Assembly: GCF_003600355.1 (NCBI RefSeq)
Contig: NZ_CP032416.1
Coordinates: 578,183-642,182 of the forward strand
Length of the DNA stretch: 64,000 nt
Direction of reading: 5' to 3'
Source of the DNA: Clostridium fermenticellae
Lineage (GTDB): Bacteria; Bacillota; Clostridia; Clostridiales; Clostridiaceae
The notes under the pieces are model-generated. The model did not search any database and was not told the origin of the DNA. It worked only from the letters and a program-made list of their open reading frames with translations. This document shows positions 1-9,235 of this stretch, one piece after another. Every line of letters begins with the position of its first letter. The stretch's first letter is position 1. The position numbers and the translations under genes are program-made.

Positions 1-2
1 CA

Positions 3-1016
3 AGTGCAAAAATAGGAAATGGAGTAGGCAACCTAGAAAAAAAGACAGACTATAGTGTAGTACCAACTTTAAAATCAAAGGTTATATTTGATGATAAATT
101 AAATCCTAAAGAAGTTTTAAACTATTTTAAAATTTTAGAAGATGAAGATCCTGCTTTAAGTATAACTTGGAATGAAAAAACAAAAGAAATACAAGTTCAC
201 ATCATGGGTATAGTTCAACTTGAAATTTTAAAACAGGTTATAGAGGAAAGATTTAATTTATCAGTTGATTTTGGCCCATGCAAAATCTTATATAAAGAAA
301 CTATATTGGAAGAAAGTATAGGATACGGGCACTTTGAACCTTTAAGGCATTATGCAGAGGTACATCTTAAATTAGAGCCTGGCGAAAGAAATAGTGGAAT
401 TGCATTTGAAAATGAATGTAGTACAGATGACCTGACAGTTGGAAATCAAAATTTGATACGTACTCATATATATGAGAGGGAACATCATGGTATCTTAACC
501 GGTTCTCCTATAACTGATTTAAAAATTACTTTAATTACAGGAAGAGCACATAATAAACACACAAATGGTGGAGATTTTAGAGAAGCAACTTTAAGGGCAT
601 TAAGACAGGGGCTTGAATCCACACAAAATGTAGTCTTGGAGCCGTATTATCGTTTTAAAATATCAGCAGATGTAGAATATATGGGAAAGATATTGTCAGA
701 TATACAAAGATTGAATGGAGTTTTTCAAAGCCCTAACATACAAAATGACAAAGTTTTTATAAATGGCAGAGGTCCTGTATCTGAATTTATGAATTACAAT
801 TTAGAATTTATATCATTGACAAATGGCAGAGGAAAAATCAATTTTGTGTTTGATGGGTATGATATTTGTCACAACGAGGAACAAGTTATAAAAGATATAG
901 GATATGATAAAAATGCAGATATTGATTATACATCGACTTCAATATCTTGCTCAAAAGGACAGGCATTCTTAGTAAGTTGGGATAAAGTAAAAGAATATAT
1001 GCATTGTTTGAAATAA
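3..1016 (+). CDS. TetM/EF-G-like ribosomal protection GTPase, C-terminal part (partial)
   Basis: The frame is open from base 3 and starts upstream of the window, so only about 337 C-terminal residues are visible. The text EDPALSITW followed by GIVQLEIL and ILYKETILEES matches EF-G domains III/IV as found in TetM/TetO-type ribosomal protection proteins. The later stretch with GGDFREATLRALRQGL is the usual domain IV region. The GTPase domain lies outside the window. Such factors release tetracycline from the ribosome or act as EF-G paralogues; the visible part cannot tell which. The internal ATG at 204 is not the true start. A weak hairpin (1022-1055) follows the stop. Confidence 0.8.
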   Translation, partial: SAKIGNGVGNLEKKTDYSVVPTLKSKVIFDDKLNPKEVLNYFKILEDEDPALSITWNEKTKEIQVHIMGIVQLEILKQVIEERFNLSVDFGPCKILYKETILEESIGYGHFEPLRHYAEVHLKLEPGERNSGIAFENECSTDDLTVGNQNLIRTHIYEREHHGILTGSPITDLKITLITGRAHNKHTNGGDFREATLRALRQGLESTQNVVLEPYYRFKISADVEYMGKILSDIQRLNGVFQSPNIQNDKVFINGRGPVSEFMNYNLEFISLTNGRGKINFVFDGYDICHNEEQVIKDIGYDKNADIDYTSTSISCSKGQAFLVSWDKVKEYMHCLK

Positions 1017-1021
1017 AAAGT

Positions 1022-1055
1022 AAGCAAACTGTAAAAAACAATTTGCAGCTTGCTT
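1022..1055 (+). terminator. Probable terminator after the TetM-like gene
   Basis: AAGCAAACTG (1022-1031) pairs with CAGCTTGCTT (1046-1055) with one G-U pair. It lies just after the stop at 1016 and before the convergent CPBP-like gene. The trailing T-run is weak. Confidence 0.45.
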
Positions 1056-1081
1056 TAAATTAATTTGAATACTTAAAAATT

Positions 1082-1930
1082 CTATTGCAAATTAGTCTTT
1101 TTAATATTTGAGAAAAGTTTTTTTAAGCCAAAATACATTATCAAAAGCCCAGTGATAGTTAATAGAGATATAATAAGAATATTTGAGCTGATTAGTAGTA
1201 AAAACTGTGGATAGTATTGAATTAAAATGAATGTAACTATACTATAAAGTATATCACCAATTATACATAAACATAATGAATGGGTTTTTATATAGAGGTA
1301 ACCTAATAAGATTCCAAGTATAAAAGTACACATAAATCCTGCAGGGTTAAAGGCAGATATTCCAGAGATTAGTGAGCATATCATTAGTGCTTTTAGATCT
1401 GAATATTTCTTTGAAAGTCCTTCTAAAATAATACCTCTAAATACAAACTCTGTTAGTAAAGGAACGATACTTAAATATCCAATGAGAATTAAGGGACTTT
1501 TATAAATAAGTGGTATACCTTTTGTAACTAAGTTAAATCCGGGAAGAATCCTATCTATTGGCATCAAAAGTGCATCAAAGAATAGTAGATAACCTAAGAC
1601 AATCAGTATTAAAAGTAATATATTAGGTAAAGTTAATTTTTTTACTGGTCTCGATTCAATTTTATCTTTACCGGGATTAGTAATGTAATACCAATAGAAT
1701 ACCGAAGTAACTATAAAGAAGATAACTGCTAATGCAAAAATAGAAAGAAACGATTGTAATATAATATTATTGAATGAATCGATTATACTGAAACCAATTC
1801 CTAAAAGAAAAGATAATATCAATATATAACAAATCGCGGCAATTACTGCATCTGTAACACTTAAGATTTTAACTTTTGATTTTCTGTTTTCGAGATTTGA
1901 TAAGATTTTGAAAGGATTTAAATTAGACAT
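1082..1930 (-). CDS. CPBP-family-like membrane protein, possibly catalytically degenerate
   Basis: 282 aa, about eight hydrophobic segments. The stretch TEFVFRGIILEGL corresponds to CPBP (CAAX/bacteriocin-processing) motif 1, normally EExxxR; only the second Glu and the Arg are kept. The His of the usual FxxxH motif is replaced (FNPAG), and the third-motif His is apparently Asp (IIGDIL). It is therefore a CPBP-fold membrane protein that may have lost protease activity. It is the last gene of a PadR-HAAS-CPBP operon on the minus strand, with an AGGGAGG ribosome site. Role unknown; perhaps a membrane partner of the HAAS protein. Confidence 0.6.
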   Translation of the reverse strand: MSNLNPFKILSNLENRKSKVKILSVTDAVIAAICYILILSFLLGIGFSIIDSFNNIILQSFLSIFALAVIFFIVTSVFYWYYITNPGKDKIESRPVKKLTLPNILLLILIVLGYLLFFDALLMPIDRILPGFNLVTKGIPLIYKSPLILIGYLSIVPLLTEFVFRGIILEGLSKKYSDLKALMICSLISGISAFNPAGFMCTFILGILLGYLYIKTHSLCLCIIGDILYSIVTFILIQYYPQFLLLISSNILIISLLTITGLLIMYFGLKKLFSNIKKTNLQ

Positions 1931-1978
1931 AATAAAACCTCCCTATAAAAATTAATTTTCTATTATTTGAAGTTATTT

Positions 1979-2572
1979 TTAATCTTGATTTTGAAGTTTA
2001 TTTTTAATGAAATATATTTTCATGATTAAAACTGTAATTAATACAATACCAAATATGATTATAAAGTTGTCTTTTATACTATTTGGAAACAGAATACAGG
2101 TAATAAAAAATGTACTAAAAATGATATCACATAGGAATATTATAAATAGAGATATACTTTTGTTTTCAATATTAATGTATTGGTAAAAAGCAATGCACCC
2201 AACAATCCAGGAAATGTTAAAAAGCAAAGAGGCAAAATTCTGAAAAATGAGACTGCTACCGTTGAATAAAAGACGAACAATGACAAAAATACAGCCAATT
2301 ATAAAAATGGCAATTGCCGCTTTTATAATTTTTAAGGTAAATTCACTTTTTCTTGTCCATATGCTGTTCATCTCTGAAATGAACTTTTTTTCTTCACCAA
2401 AATTACTCAAAGTAATTTTTAGACTTTCTTGTTCGCTGAAGCCTTGATTTTGAAGCTCGGATATCTCATCCTTAAGATTTGATTTCAGTTCTTCTTTAAG
2501 TATTTGGATATCCTTGTCAGATTGGTTGAAGTTGCTGCAAATGTGATCTACATACATATCAATTTTACTCAT
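1979..2572 (-). CDS. HAAS-domain (DUF1700-like) membrane protein
   Basis: 197 aa. An N-terminal helical region of about 80 residues holds the pattern ISELQNQGFSEQESLKITLSNFG, typical of HAAS/DUF1700 signalling modules paired with PadR regulators. About four membrane helices follow. The start overlaps the end of the padR-like gene by 8 bp, so the two are translationally coupled. In the family these proteins act with PadR repressors in envelope or toxin responses; the specific role here is inferred from context only. Confidence 0.65.
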   Translation of the reverse strand: MSKIDMYVDHICSNFNQSDKDIQILKEELKSNLKDEISELQNQGFSEQESLKITLSNFGEEKKFISEMNSIWTRKSEFTLKIIKAAIAIFIIGCIFVIVRLLFNGSSLIFQNFASLLFNISWIVGCIAFYQYINIENKSISLFIIFLCDIIFSTFFITCILFPNSIKDNFIIIFGIVLITVLIMKIYFIKNKLQNQD

Positions 2573-2906
2573 CAGTGTTCACCTCCAGAAAATAATCTAA
2601 TAAATCTTTAAGAGCAAGCCACTCTTTAACTTTTTCCTTGAAAAAGTCAAGACCTTTTTGAGTAATTTTATAATAACGTCTTCTTCCGCCGCCAGTATTT
2701 TCATCATCATTCCAGTATCCTTCTAGATAATTCCTCTTTTCCAATCTCTTTAAAGATACATATAAAGTTGCTTCCTTCATCTCAAAATTTTTACTTGACT
2801 GTTTTATTTCTTTTCCAATTTCATAACCATACATATCTTTATGCTTTAAGACTGATAAAACTATTATATCGATATAGCCTTTTAAGAGTTCTTTTTCAAA
2901 TTCCAT
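2565..2906 (-). CDS. PadR family transcriptional regulator
   Basis: 113 aa, the usual size for short (PadR-s2) members. A winged helix is visible: ILSVLKHKDMYGYEIGKEI, then EATLYVSLKRLEKRNYLEGYW, then GGGRRRYYKITQKG, the classic PadR signature. It is first in a minus-strand operon with the HAAS and CPBP-like proteins and probably represses it. Two similar direct copies of a TCAAGTAGT-containing block lie upstream (near 2956-2976 and 3000-3015) and are candidate operator DNA. Confidence 0.9.
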   Translation of the reverse strand: MEFEKELLKGYIDIIVLSVLKHKDMYGYEIGKEIKQSSKNFEMKEATLYVSLKRLEKRNYLEGYWNDDENTGGGRRRYYKITQKGLDFFKEKVKEWLALKDLLDYFLEVNTDE

Positions 2907-2955
2907 TACAGCAGCGCTCCTAACTAAATTATTTCATCCTATAAAGTATATTATA

Positions 2956-3015
2956 TTATCAAGTAGTACTTTACTATAGTATAAGATCGAGTACTTAATA
3001 TTGTCAAGTAGTTTT
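2956..3015 (-). promoter_or_regulatory. Direct repeats upstream of padR (candidate operator)
   Basis: The blocks TTATCAAGTAGTACTTTAC and TTGTCAAGTAGTTTTAC occur about 45 bp apart in the same orientation, between padR and the NhaC terminator. Their placement fits an autoregulatory site. PadR binding is an inference. Confidence 0.4.
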
Positions 3016-3028
3016 ACAAAATAATTGG

Positions 3029-3051
3029 AAAAAAATGCACCCCAGGGGTGC
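3029..3051 (-). terminator. Rho-independent terminator of the NhaC-like gene
   Basis: GCACCCC-A-GGGGTGC (3037-3051) is a perfect 7-bp stem touching the stop codon. On the minus strand it is followed by a T-run (plus-strand AAAAAA). Confidence 0.85.
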
Positions 3052-4337
3052 TAATTATTAAATTTAGGAACTCCAAGTATTATTGCAAATACAGATGAAA
3101 TCCCCAAAAGATATGGATAACAAAGATATTTCATTATCAAAAATGGTGAAATTGCGGCAAGACTAGAAGCAACTAAAAGCTGAGCTCCATAAGGTATACA
3201 TCCTTGTATAAAGCAAGCAAAAGTATCTAAAAGACTGGCCGTTTTTCTTCTATCCACACCATAGTTTTCTGATAAATTTTTAGCTAGAGAACCAACTATA
3301 ATTATAGAAACAGTATTATTAGCAGTACATAAATCTACTAAGCTGACTAATATTCCTATACCAAATTCAGCGCCTTTTCTGGAATGAATTCTTTTACGTA
3401 TTGTATTTAATATAAAATCTATACCACCATTGAATTTTATTAATTCACCTATACCACCAATTAATATGGATATCATAGATATATCCTCCATGCCGGCAAT
3501 ACCCTTTGCACAAAGTTGAAATACCATAAATATGTTGAAGGAACCATAAATAAGACCTATTATAGATGCTAATACTATGCCGCCAACCAGTACTAATATT
3601 ACGTTAAAGCCTGTTAAAGCTACTATAAGTACAGCTATATAAGGCAATATTTTTACAAATTGATAGTTATAAGTTCCTGATTGATTGATTTGCATGCCAA
3701 AAGTTAAAAATGCATATATGATTAATGTTAAAATAGCCGCAGGAAGTACTATCTTAAAATTGGCTTTGAATTTATCTACCATTTCACAATCTTGAGTTTT
3801 AGTAGCAGCTACAGTGGAATTCGATATCATAGATAATCCATCACCAAACATAGCACCACTAACTACAGCAGCAATTAAAAACTCCATAGGTAAACCTGTC
3901 TTTTGCGAAATTCCAACTGCAATAGGTGCTAAAGTTACTATTGTTCCAACAGAAGTTCCAAGTGACATGGATAAAAAAGAACCAATTATAAATATACCAG
4001 CTACCATAAAGCTGTGTGGGAAAATAGCTAGTCCTAAATTTACTGTAGAATCTACAGCTCCCATAGCTTTGCTGACTTCGGCAAAAGCACCTGCTAAAAT
4101 AAAAATTAAACACATAAGTATGATGCTGGAGTCTCCAGCACCCCTGCAAAATCTTTCGACTTTTAATTCTATAGGTACTTTTTTATTTTGAAGTATGGCT
4201 ATGGTGGATGCGATTATTAAGGCTACAACTACAGGCATTTTATAAAAGTCTTTCATTATGATTGAAACACCAAGAAATAGTGCCATAAATATACCTAATG
4301 GTAACAATGCAATAGCACTGCCCTTCTTTTCATTCAT
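3051..4337 (-). CDS. Na+/H+ antiporter NhaC family
   Basis: 428 aa with about eleven hydrophobic segments; length and composition match NhaC-type antiporters (ion transporter superfamily). Visible family-like stretches include FGDGLSMISNSTVAATKTQ and LVDLCTANNTVSIIIVGS, the half-helix regions that normally hold the transport site. It probably exchanges Na+ for H+, or a dicarboxylate or amino acid pair as in some clostridial NhaC paralogues. It has its own terminator and is divergent from the MBL-fold gene across a 228-bp region. Confidence 0.8.
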   Translation of the reverse strand: MNEKKGSAIALLPLGIFMALFLGVSIIMKDFYKMPVVVALIIASTIAILQNKKVPIELKVERFCRGAGDSSIILMCLIFILAGAFAEVSKAMGAVDSTVNLGLAIFPHSFMVAGIFIIGSFLSMSLGTSVGTIVTLAPIAVGISQKTGLPMEFLIAAVVSGAMFGDGLSMISNSTVAATKTQDCEMVDKFKANFKIVLPAAILTLIIYAFLTFGMQINQSGTYNYQFVKILPYIAVLIVALTGFNVILVLVGGIVLASIIGLIYGSFNIFMVFQLCAKGIAGMEDISMISILIGGIGELIKFNGGIDFILNTIRKRIHSRKGAEFGIGILVSLVDLCTANNTVSIIIVGSLAKNLSENYGVDRRKTASLLDTFACFIQGCIPYGAQLLVASSLAAISPFLIMKYLCYPYLLGISSVFAIILGVPKFNN

Positions 4338-4565
4338 TATTTTGAATACCTCCTTTTTATTTTAAAATTTTATCTGCATGTTTTGCGTCATATGTTATCA
4401 ATTAATGAATATATTATAACATTTTTACGGTTAACTTTATGCTAAGATACAATAATCATATATAAAATATGCAATAATATTGTAATGCACAACAATGAAA
4501 TAAGAAAAAATACATGATATACTGAAATCGCAATTTAATTTATAAGGTAGTAGGAGGATTTTAGT

Positions 4566-5393
4566 ATGGTAAAAATTACTACATTAATGGACAATGTTGG
4601 TTCAGAACATTTGTGCTTATGTAACAAACATGGACTTTCTTTTTTTATTGAAACTCCAAATATTAGAATTTTATTTGATTGTGGATCTGACGGGACAGCT
4701 ATAAGTAATGCCAAAAGAATGAATGTACCAATTAGAACTGCTGATTGTGTTATCTGCAGTCACTCACATTATGATCATAGTGGTGGATTTCGTGATTTTG
4801 TTGAATATGGTATAAAATCAACGCTTTATACTGGAAAAGAATTTTTTGAGCCTAAATATGCTTTTGATGGTGTTAAATATACTTATTTAGGGGCAGGCTT
4901 TGACGAGGAGTTTTTAGCAAAACATCAAATTTGTCATAAAGAGTGTAGAGATTTTTTAGAGTTATCTGATGGATGCTATCTATTTGGTGAATTTATGAGA
5001 ACTCATTCTTTTGAAACAATTCCAAAACGTTTTGTTAAAGGAATATTGCCAACATGTCATATGGATGATTTTAGTGATGAAATTTGCTTAGCACTTTCGA
5101 CTTCAAAAGGCTTGGTTGTTATTGTTGGATGTTCTCACCCAGGAATATTGAATATGCTTGAAACAATTTCTAAACGTTTAAAGAAACCTATTTATGCTGT
5201 ATTAGGTGGAACACACCTTGTAGAAGCTGATGAGAAAAGGGTTACATTTACAATTTCAGAAATGAAAAAAATAGGTCTGAAATTGTTAGGATTATCACAT
5301 TGCTCAGGTGAACTTGCCCAGCATGAAGCTATGGAAGATAATGAAGTTCAAAGCTGTCATTTAGCAGTTGGAGATTGCTTTATAGTTGAATAA
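4566..5393 (+). CDS. MBL-fold metallo-hydrolase
   Basis: 275 aa. The metal-binding signature CSHSHYDHSGGF lies near residues 70-80, with later His residues in GCSHPG, GGTHL and LSHCSG. This arrangement is seen in the MBL subfamily annotated as 7,8-dihydropterin-6-yl-methyl-4-(beta-D-ribofuranosyl)aminobenzene-5'-phosphate synthase. The real substrate is unknown. It starts after TAGGAGGATTTTAGTATG and is followed after 18 bp by the CdaR gene, so co-transcription is likely. Confidence 0.8.
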   Translation: MVKITTLMDNVGSEHLCLCNKHGLSFFIETPNIRILFDCGSDGTAISNAKRMNVPIRTADCVICSHSHYDHSGGFRDFVEYGIKSTLYTGKEFFEPKYAFDGVKYTYLGAGFDEEFLAKHQICHKECRDFLELSDGCYLFGEFMRTHSFETIPKRFVKGILPTCHMDDFSDEICLALSTSKGLVVIVGCSHPGILNMLETISKRLKKPIYAVLGGTHLVEADEKRVTFTISEMKKIGLKLLGLSHCSGELAQHEAMEDNEVQSCHLAVGDCFIVE

Positions 5394-5411
5394 AGGATAT
5401 TGGTGAATATT

Positions 5412-6566
5412 ATGAAAATTGATGAAATTGCCCAAGATCTAGTTAATGCAACATCACCTCTTGTTGGTGGACGTACCATTAATATCATGGATAAGAAAGG
5501 GATTATTATTGCTTCTTCAGAAAAGAATCGTATTGGAAGCTTTCACCAGGGTGCAGCCGAAGTAATTACAAGAGGAGAAACAGTATGCATTTATAAAAAT
5601 AATTTAGATAGATATAAGGGAGCTAAAGAAGGCATTAATATGCCTATTATAAATAATAATAAAATTAGAGGCGTAGTAGGAATTTATGGCAATCCAGATG
5701 AAGTTATAGATGCGGCAAAGTTGTTGCGTGCTTATGTTGAACTTTATTTTAAGCAGATTGCAATTGTAAAGAAGCAAGAAGTTGAAGAAAAAGTTCGTAC
5801 TGAACTCTTGAAAATACTGATTTATGGTAAAAATTTATCAGAAAAAAGTATCTCACAATTAAGTAGTGTTATTTTTTTGCATATTAAAATGCCTATGCTC
5901 ACGATCGTAATCAATTTTCAAGGTAATAAAAATGATAAAGTTAAGAGTATAATGAAACTCAAGAAAATTCAAAGCTTTTTACTGGAACAACAATTTATCA
6001 AGTCTGAACAAGATATTTATAGTATTGTTGATGAACAACTTGTAATTTTAAAAACTTTTTGTGGCTTAGAAAAAACTGTTCAAAAATATTTAAAAAATAT
6101 TTTCTTCCGTATTAAATTTAATTTAAAGATAGTTCCAACTATTGCTTGTGGCAACTTGTGTAATTGTTTTCAAGAAATTTCTGAAGCTTATCATTCGGCT
6201 TCTATTGTTGCTAACATAGGTAAGGGTGGAATTTATAATCTTGAAGAACATAGAAATATGTTAATATATTTTATGCAAAAATTAGAGATGGATAGTATAG
6301 GAGAAAAATTTATTGCTCGAATGTATAGCTGCTTATTTAGTTACTTTGGTGAAAAAGACATTAAAAATGTAATGTTGACTATTGAAAAATATTTAGAAGC
6401 ATCTGGAAGTATAAATATAGCATCTCAAAATTTATATATTCATAAAAATACTTTAATTTATAGGATGAATAAAATTTATAGTTTATTAGGTATAAAAGAA
6501 GAAGAACTTTTCATGAAAGAGTTTTTGCTGAGATTGATATTACTATATTATAATAATTTGTCTTGA
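5412..6566 (+). CDS. cdaR: CdaR-type (sugar diacid/glycerate) transcriptional activator
   Basis: 384 aa from ATG 5412, chosen because GGTG lies 6 bp before it; upstream TTG/GTG codons at 5400/5403 also keep frame. The N-terminal diacid-recognition domain begins IAQDLVNATSPLVGGRTINIMD. The C-terminal PucR-type HTH reads LYIHKNTLIYRMNKIYSLLGI. This is the standard CdaR architecture. CdaR proteins activate glycerate, glucarate or galactarate genes in response to the acid, and the next two genes are a GntP permease and a glycerate kinase, so it probably controls them. Confidence 0.88.
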   Translation: MKIDEIAQDLVNATSPLVGGRTINIMDKKGIIIASSEKNRIGSFHQGAAEVITRGETVCIYKNNLDRYKGAKEGINMPIINNNKIRGVVGIYGNPDEVIDAAKLLRAYVELYFKQIAIVKKQEVEEKVRTELLKILIYGKNLSEKSISQLSSVIFLHIKMPMLTIVINFQGNKNDKVKSIMKLKKIQSFLLEQQFIKSEQDIYSIVDEQLVILKTFCGLEKTVQKYLKNIFFRIKFNLKIVPTIACGNLCNCFQEISEAYHSASIVANIGKGGIYNLEEHRNMLIYFMQKLEMDSIGEKFIARMYSCLFSYFGEKDIKNVMLTIEKYLEASGSINIASQNLYIHKNTLIYRMNKIYSLLGIKEEELFMKEFLLRLILLYYNNLS

Positions 6567-6650
6567 GTATAGGATTAAATACTAATCTTTGAAATGGTTT
6601 TTCTAAATTAAAAAATAATATATTTGATAATTTTGAAAGGAATGTTTAAT

Positions 6651-7991
6651 ATGTCAAGTGCTTATTTATTTGCAGTAATTATAATTGCAGTTATTGTTAT
6701 GATAGTGGCTATAACTAAGTTTAAGGTACATCCATTTATTGTTTTAGTTTTAGTTGCTGTTGGTGTTGGTATTGCTATGGGAATGCCAGTTGCAACTATA
6801 ATGAATAAAGTTGAATCGGGGTTTGGGAATATACTTGGAAGTATTGGTATAATCGTTCTGGCAGGTGCAATTATTGGTGTTATTCTTGAAAAAACAGGAG
6901 CAGCATTGGTAATGGCAAATGCAATTTTAAAATTGGTAGGTAAGAAGCATTCGGTTCTTGCGATAGCTTTAGCTGGCTATGTAACAGATGTACCTCTATT
7001 TTGCAATTCTGGTTATGTAGTACTTGCTCCAATTGCTAGAGCTATGGCAGAGCAGTCTGGTATATCTTTAGCTGTTATGGCTACAGCATTAAGTGCTGGA
7101 TTATTTACAACACATTGTTTTATTCCGCTCCATCCTGGTACTATTGCTATGGCAAATACTATAGGTTCAAATATAGGAATCTTATTAGGCTTAGGTTTAA
7201 TTGTAGCTATTCCAGGAACGTTAATGGGTGTACTTTATGCAAAAAAAGTTTCGTGTAATGTGGATATACCTGCTAATCCAGAATATACTGAAGAACAGTT
7301 AATTGAAAAATACGGAAAACTTCCTGGAGTATTCCATTCATTTTCATCAATTGTACTAATTGTTGTATTAATTGTTCTTAAATCAATTGCAGATATAGCT
7401 GCTGCACCTTTTGGAAGGGGAGCTATTAAATATTTATTTGATTTTGTAGGACATCCAGATATTGCTTTGATTTTGGGAATGTTTTTATCGATGACTTTAA
7501 TTGCCCCTAGTGAAAGAAAAAATCTTCAGCAATTTATTAATAAAGGAATTACTAATTCAGCAGGTGTTATTGCAATTGTTGGTGGTGGAGGTGCCTTCGG
7601 TGCAATTCTACAATCACTGCCAATTGCTAAGAATATAAATGGATCTTTTATAAATGTAAGTTTAGGTGTATTTCTTCCATTTATTATTGCAGCTTTATTA
7701 AAAACGGCGATGGGAGCAACTACAGTTGTACAAATACTTACAGCTACTATGGTTCTTCCAATGTTACCTTCATTAGGTATGACATCTGATATTAGTAAAA
7801 CATTAGTTGTTTTGGCTATTGCAGCAGGTTCTATGACTGTTTCACATGCAAATGATGCTTATTTTTGGATTGTTTCAGAGTTTTCGGATATGGATACGAG
7901 ACAAGCTTATAAGTGTCAGACTGGTATGACTCTTGCAGTAGGAATTGTATCTATTATATTTATTTACATTCTATCCTTATTCCTTCACTAG
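6651..7991 (+). CDS. GntP family organic acid:H+ symporter
   Basis: 446 aa from ATG 6651 (GAAAGG 10 bp upstream; the earlier in-frame ATGs lack a good site). About twelve membrane helices are present. The stretches PLFCNSGYVVLAPIARA and HCFIPLHPGTIA are characteristic of GntP permeases (gluconate, glycerate or related acids). Lying between cdaR and glycerate kinase, glycerate is the most likely substrate. Confidence 0.88.
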   Translation: MSSAYLFAVIIIAVIVMIVAITKFKVHPFIVLVLVAVGVGIAMGMPVATIMNKVESGFGNILGSIGIIVLAGAIIGVILEKTGAALVMANAILKLVGKKHSVLAIALAGYVTDVPLFCNSGYVVLAPIARAMAEQSGISLAVMATALSAGLFTTHCFIPLHPGTIAMANTIGSNIGILLGLGLIVAIPGTLMGVLYAKKVSCNVDIPANPEYTEEQLIEKYGKLPGVFHSFSSIVLIVVLIVLKSIADIAAAPFGRGAIKYLFDFVGHPDIALILGMFLSMTLIAPSERKNLQQFINKGITNSAGVIAIVGGGGAFGAILQSLPIAKNINGSFINVSLGVFLPFIIAALLKTAMGATTVVQILTATMVLPMLPSLGMTSDISKTLVVLAIAAGSMTVSHANDAYFWIVSEFSDMDTRQAYKCQTGMTLAVGIVSIIFIYILSLFLH

Positions 7992-8063
7992 GCTTTTTAG
8001 TATATACTATTGATAAAAGATGGACAAGAAAATTAGTAAAATACAAAAGTGGGAGAATGACTT

Positions 8064-9218
8064 ATGAAAAATAAATTTACAATTTTACTAGCACCAGATT
8101 CATTTAAAGAAAGTATGACTGCAAAAGAAGTTTGTATTGCAATGGAAAAAGGAATAAAAAAGGTTGACAGTGAAATCAACTGTATACAGGTACCTATGGC
8201 CGATGGTGGAGAAGGTACAATGCAGTCTCTTATTGACGCTACGAATGGAAAAATATATTCAATAAAAGTAGTTGGGCCTATTTCAAATGAGGTTGAGGCA
8301 CAATACGGTATTTTGGGAAATGGACAAGTTGGAGTAATTGAAATGGCAAGTGCTAGTGGAATTCACTTGGTTTCAAAAGAAAAAAGAAATCCGTTAATAA
8401 CTACTACTTATGGTACCGGACAGCTTATTAAAGCATGCCTTGATAAAGGTGTAAAGAAAATACTTATAGGTATAGGTGGAAGTGCAACCAATGACGGTGG
8501 AGTAGGAGCTATTCAAGCCCTTGGGGCAAAGTTCCTAGATGAACAAGGAAAGGAAATAGGATTTGGTGGATGTGAGCTTGGAAAACTTAAAAGAATAGAT
8601 TTATCAAATCTTGATGAGAGGCTAAGCAAAGTAGAAATTGAAGTTGCCTGTGATGTAAACAATCCGCTTTGCGGCAAAAATGGAGCTTCAAATATATTTG
8701 GACCACAAAAAGGTGCTTTAAAAGAGATGATTATTTTGCTAGATAAAAATCTGAAGCATTATGCAGATATAATAAAAGAACAATATGGAAAAGATATTGT
8801 GAACATTCCAGGAGCAGGAGCAGCAGGTGGATTAGGTGCAGGTCTTGTAGCTTTTCTAGATGGAAAACTTGAAAAAGGTATTGATTTAGTTATTAAATAT
8901 TCAAGATTAGAGGAAAAGATAAAATTTTGTGATACTGTATTTACAGGAGAAGGAAGTATAGATTACCAAACTAAATTTGGAAAAACTCCAATTGGTGTAG
9001 CCAGGCTTGCTAAAAAATATAACAAACCAGTAATTGCTCTAGCTGGAAATGTTGGAAATAATATAGGTGACTTATATGAAAATGCTATTGATTCTATATT
9101 TGGGATAATGGGAGGAGTTAATTCGCTTGAAGAAGCACTTAGAAATGGAAAAGAAAATATTGAAAGAACTTCTGAAAATATAATGAGATTAATAAGATGC
9201 AGCAGTAAATATAGTTAA
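8064..9218 (+). CDS. glxK: Glycerate kinase (GarK/GlxK type)
   Basis: 384 aa, full length for glycerate kinase type 1. Family signatures: LLAPDSFKESMTAKEV at the N-terminus, VPMADGGEGT near residue 50, GIGGSATNDGGVGA near 135 and VFTGEGSIDYQT near 295. It phosphorylates D-glycerate to 2-phosphoglycerate (or 3-phosphoglycerate in some members), feeding glycolysis. It follows the GntP permease by 72 bp and is probably activated by CdaR. Confidence 0.93.
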   Translation: MKNKFTILLAPDSFKESMTAKEVCIAMEKGIKKVDSEINCIQVPMADGGEGTMQSLIDATNGKIYSIKVVGPISNEVEAQYGILGNGQVGVIEMASASGIHLVSKEKRNPLITTTYGTGQLIKACLDKGVKKILIGIGGSATNDGGVGAIQALGAKFLDEQGKEIGFGGCELGKLKRIDLSNLDERLSKVEIEVACDVNNPLCGKNGASNIFGPQKGALKEMIILLDKNLKHYADIIKEQYGKDIVNIPGAGAAGGLGAGLVAFLDGKLEKGIDLVIKYSRLEEKIKFCDTVFTGEGSIDYQTKFGKTPIGVARLAKKYNKPVIALAGNVGNNIGDLYENAIDSIFGIMGGVNSLEEALRNGKENIERTSENIMRLIRCSSKYS

Positions 9219-9235
9219 CAATTGACATTTATAAG

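Noticed and set aside
3859-4149. Overlapping open frames on both strands inside the NhaC-like gene
   Set aside because: They are shadows of a hydrophobic coding region with typical clostridial composition; the NhaC frame explains the DNA.
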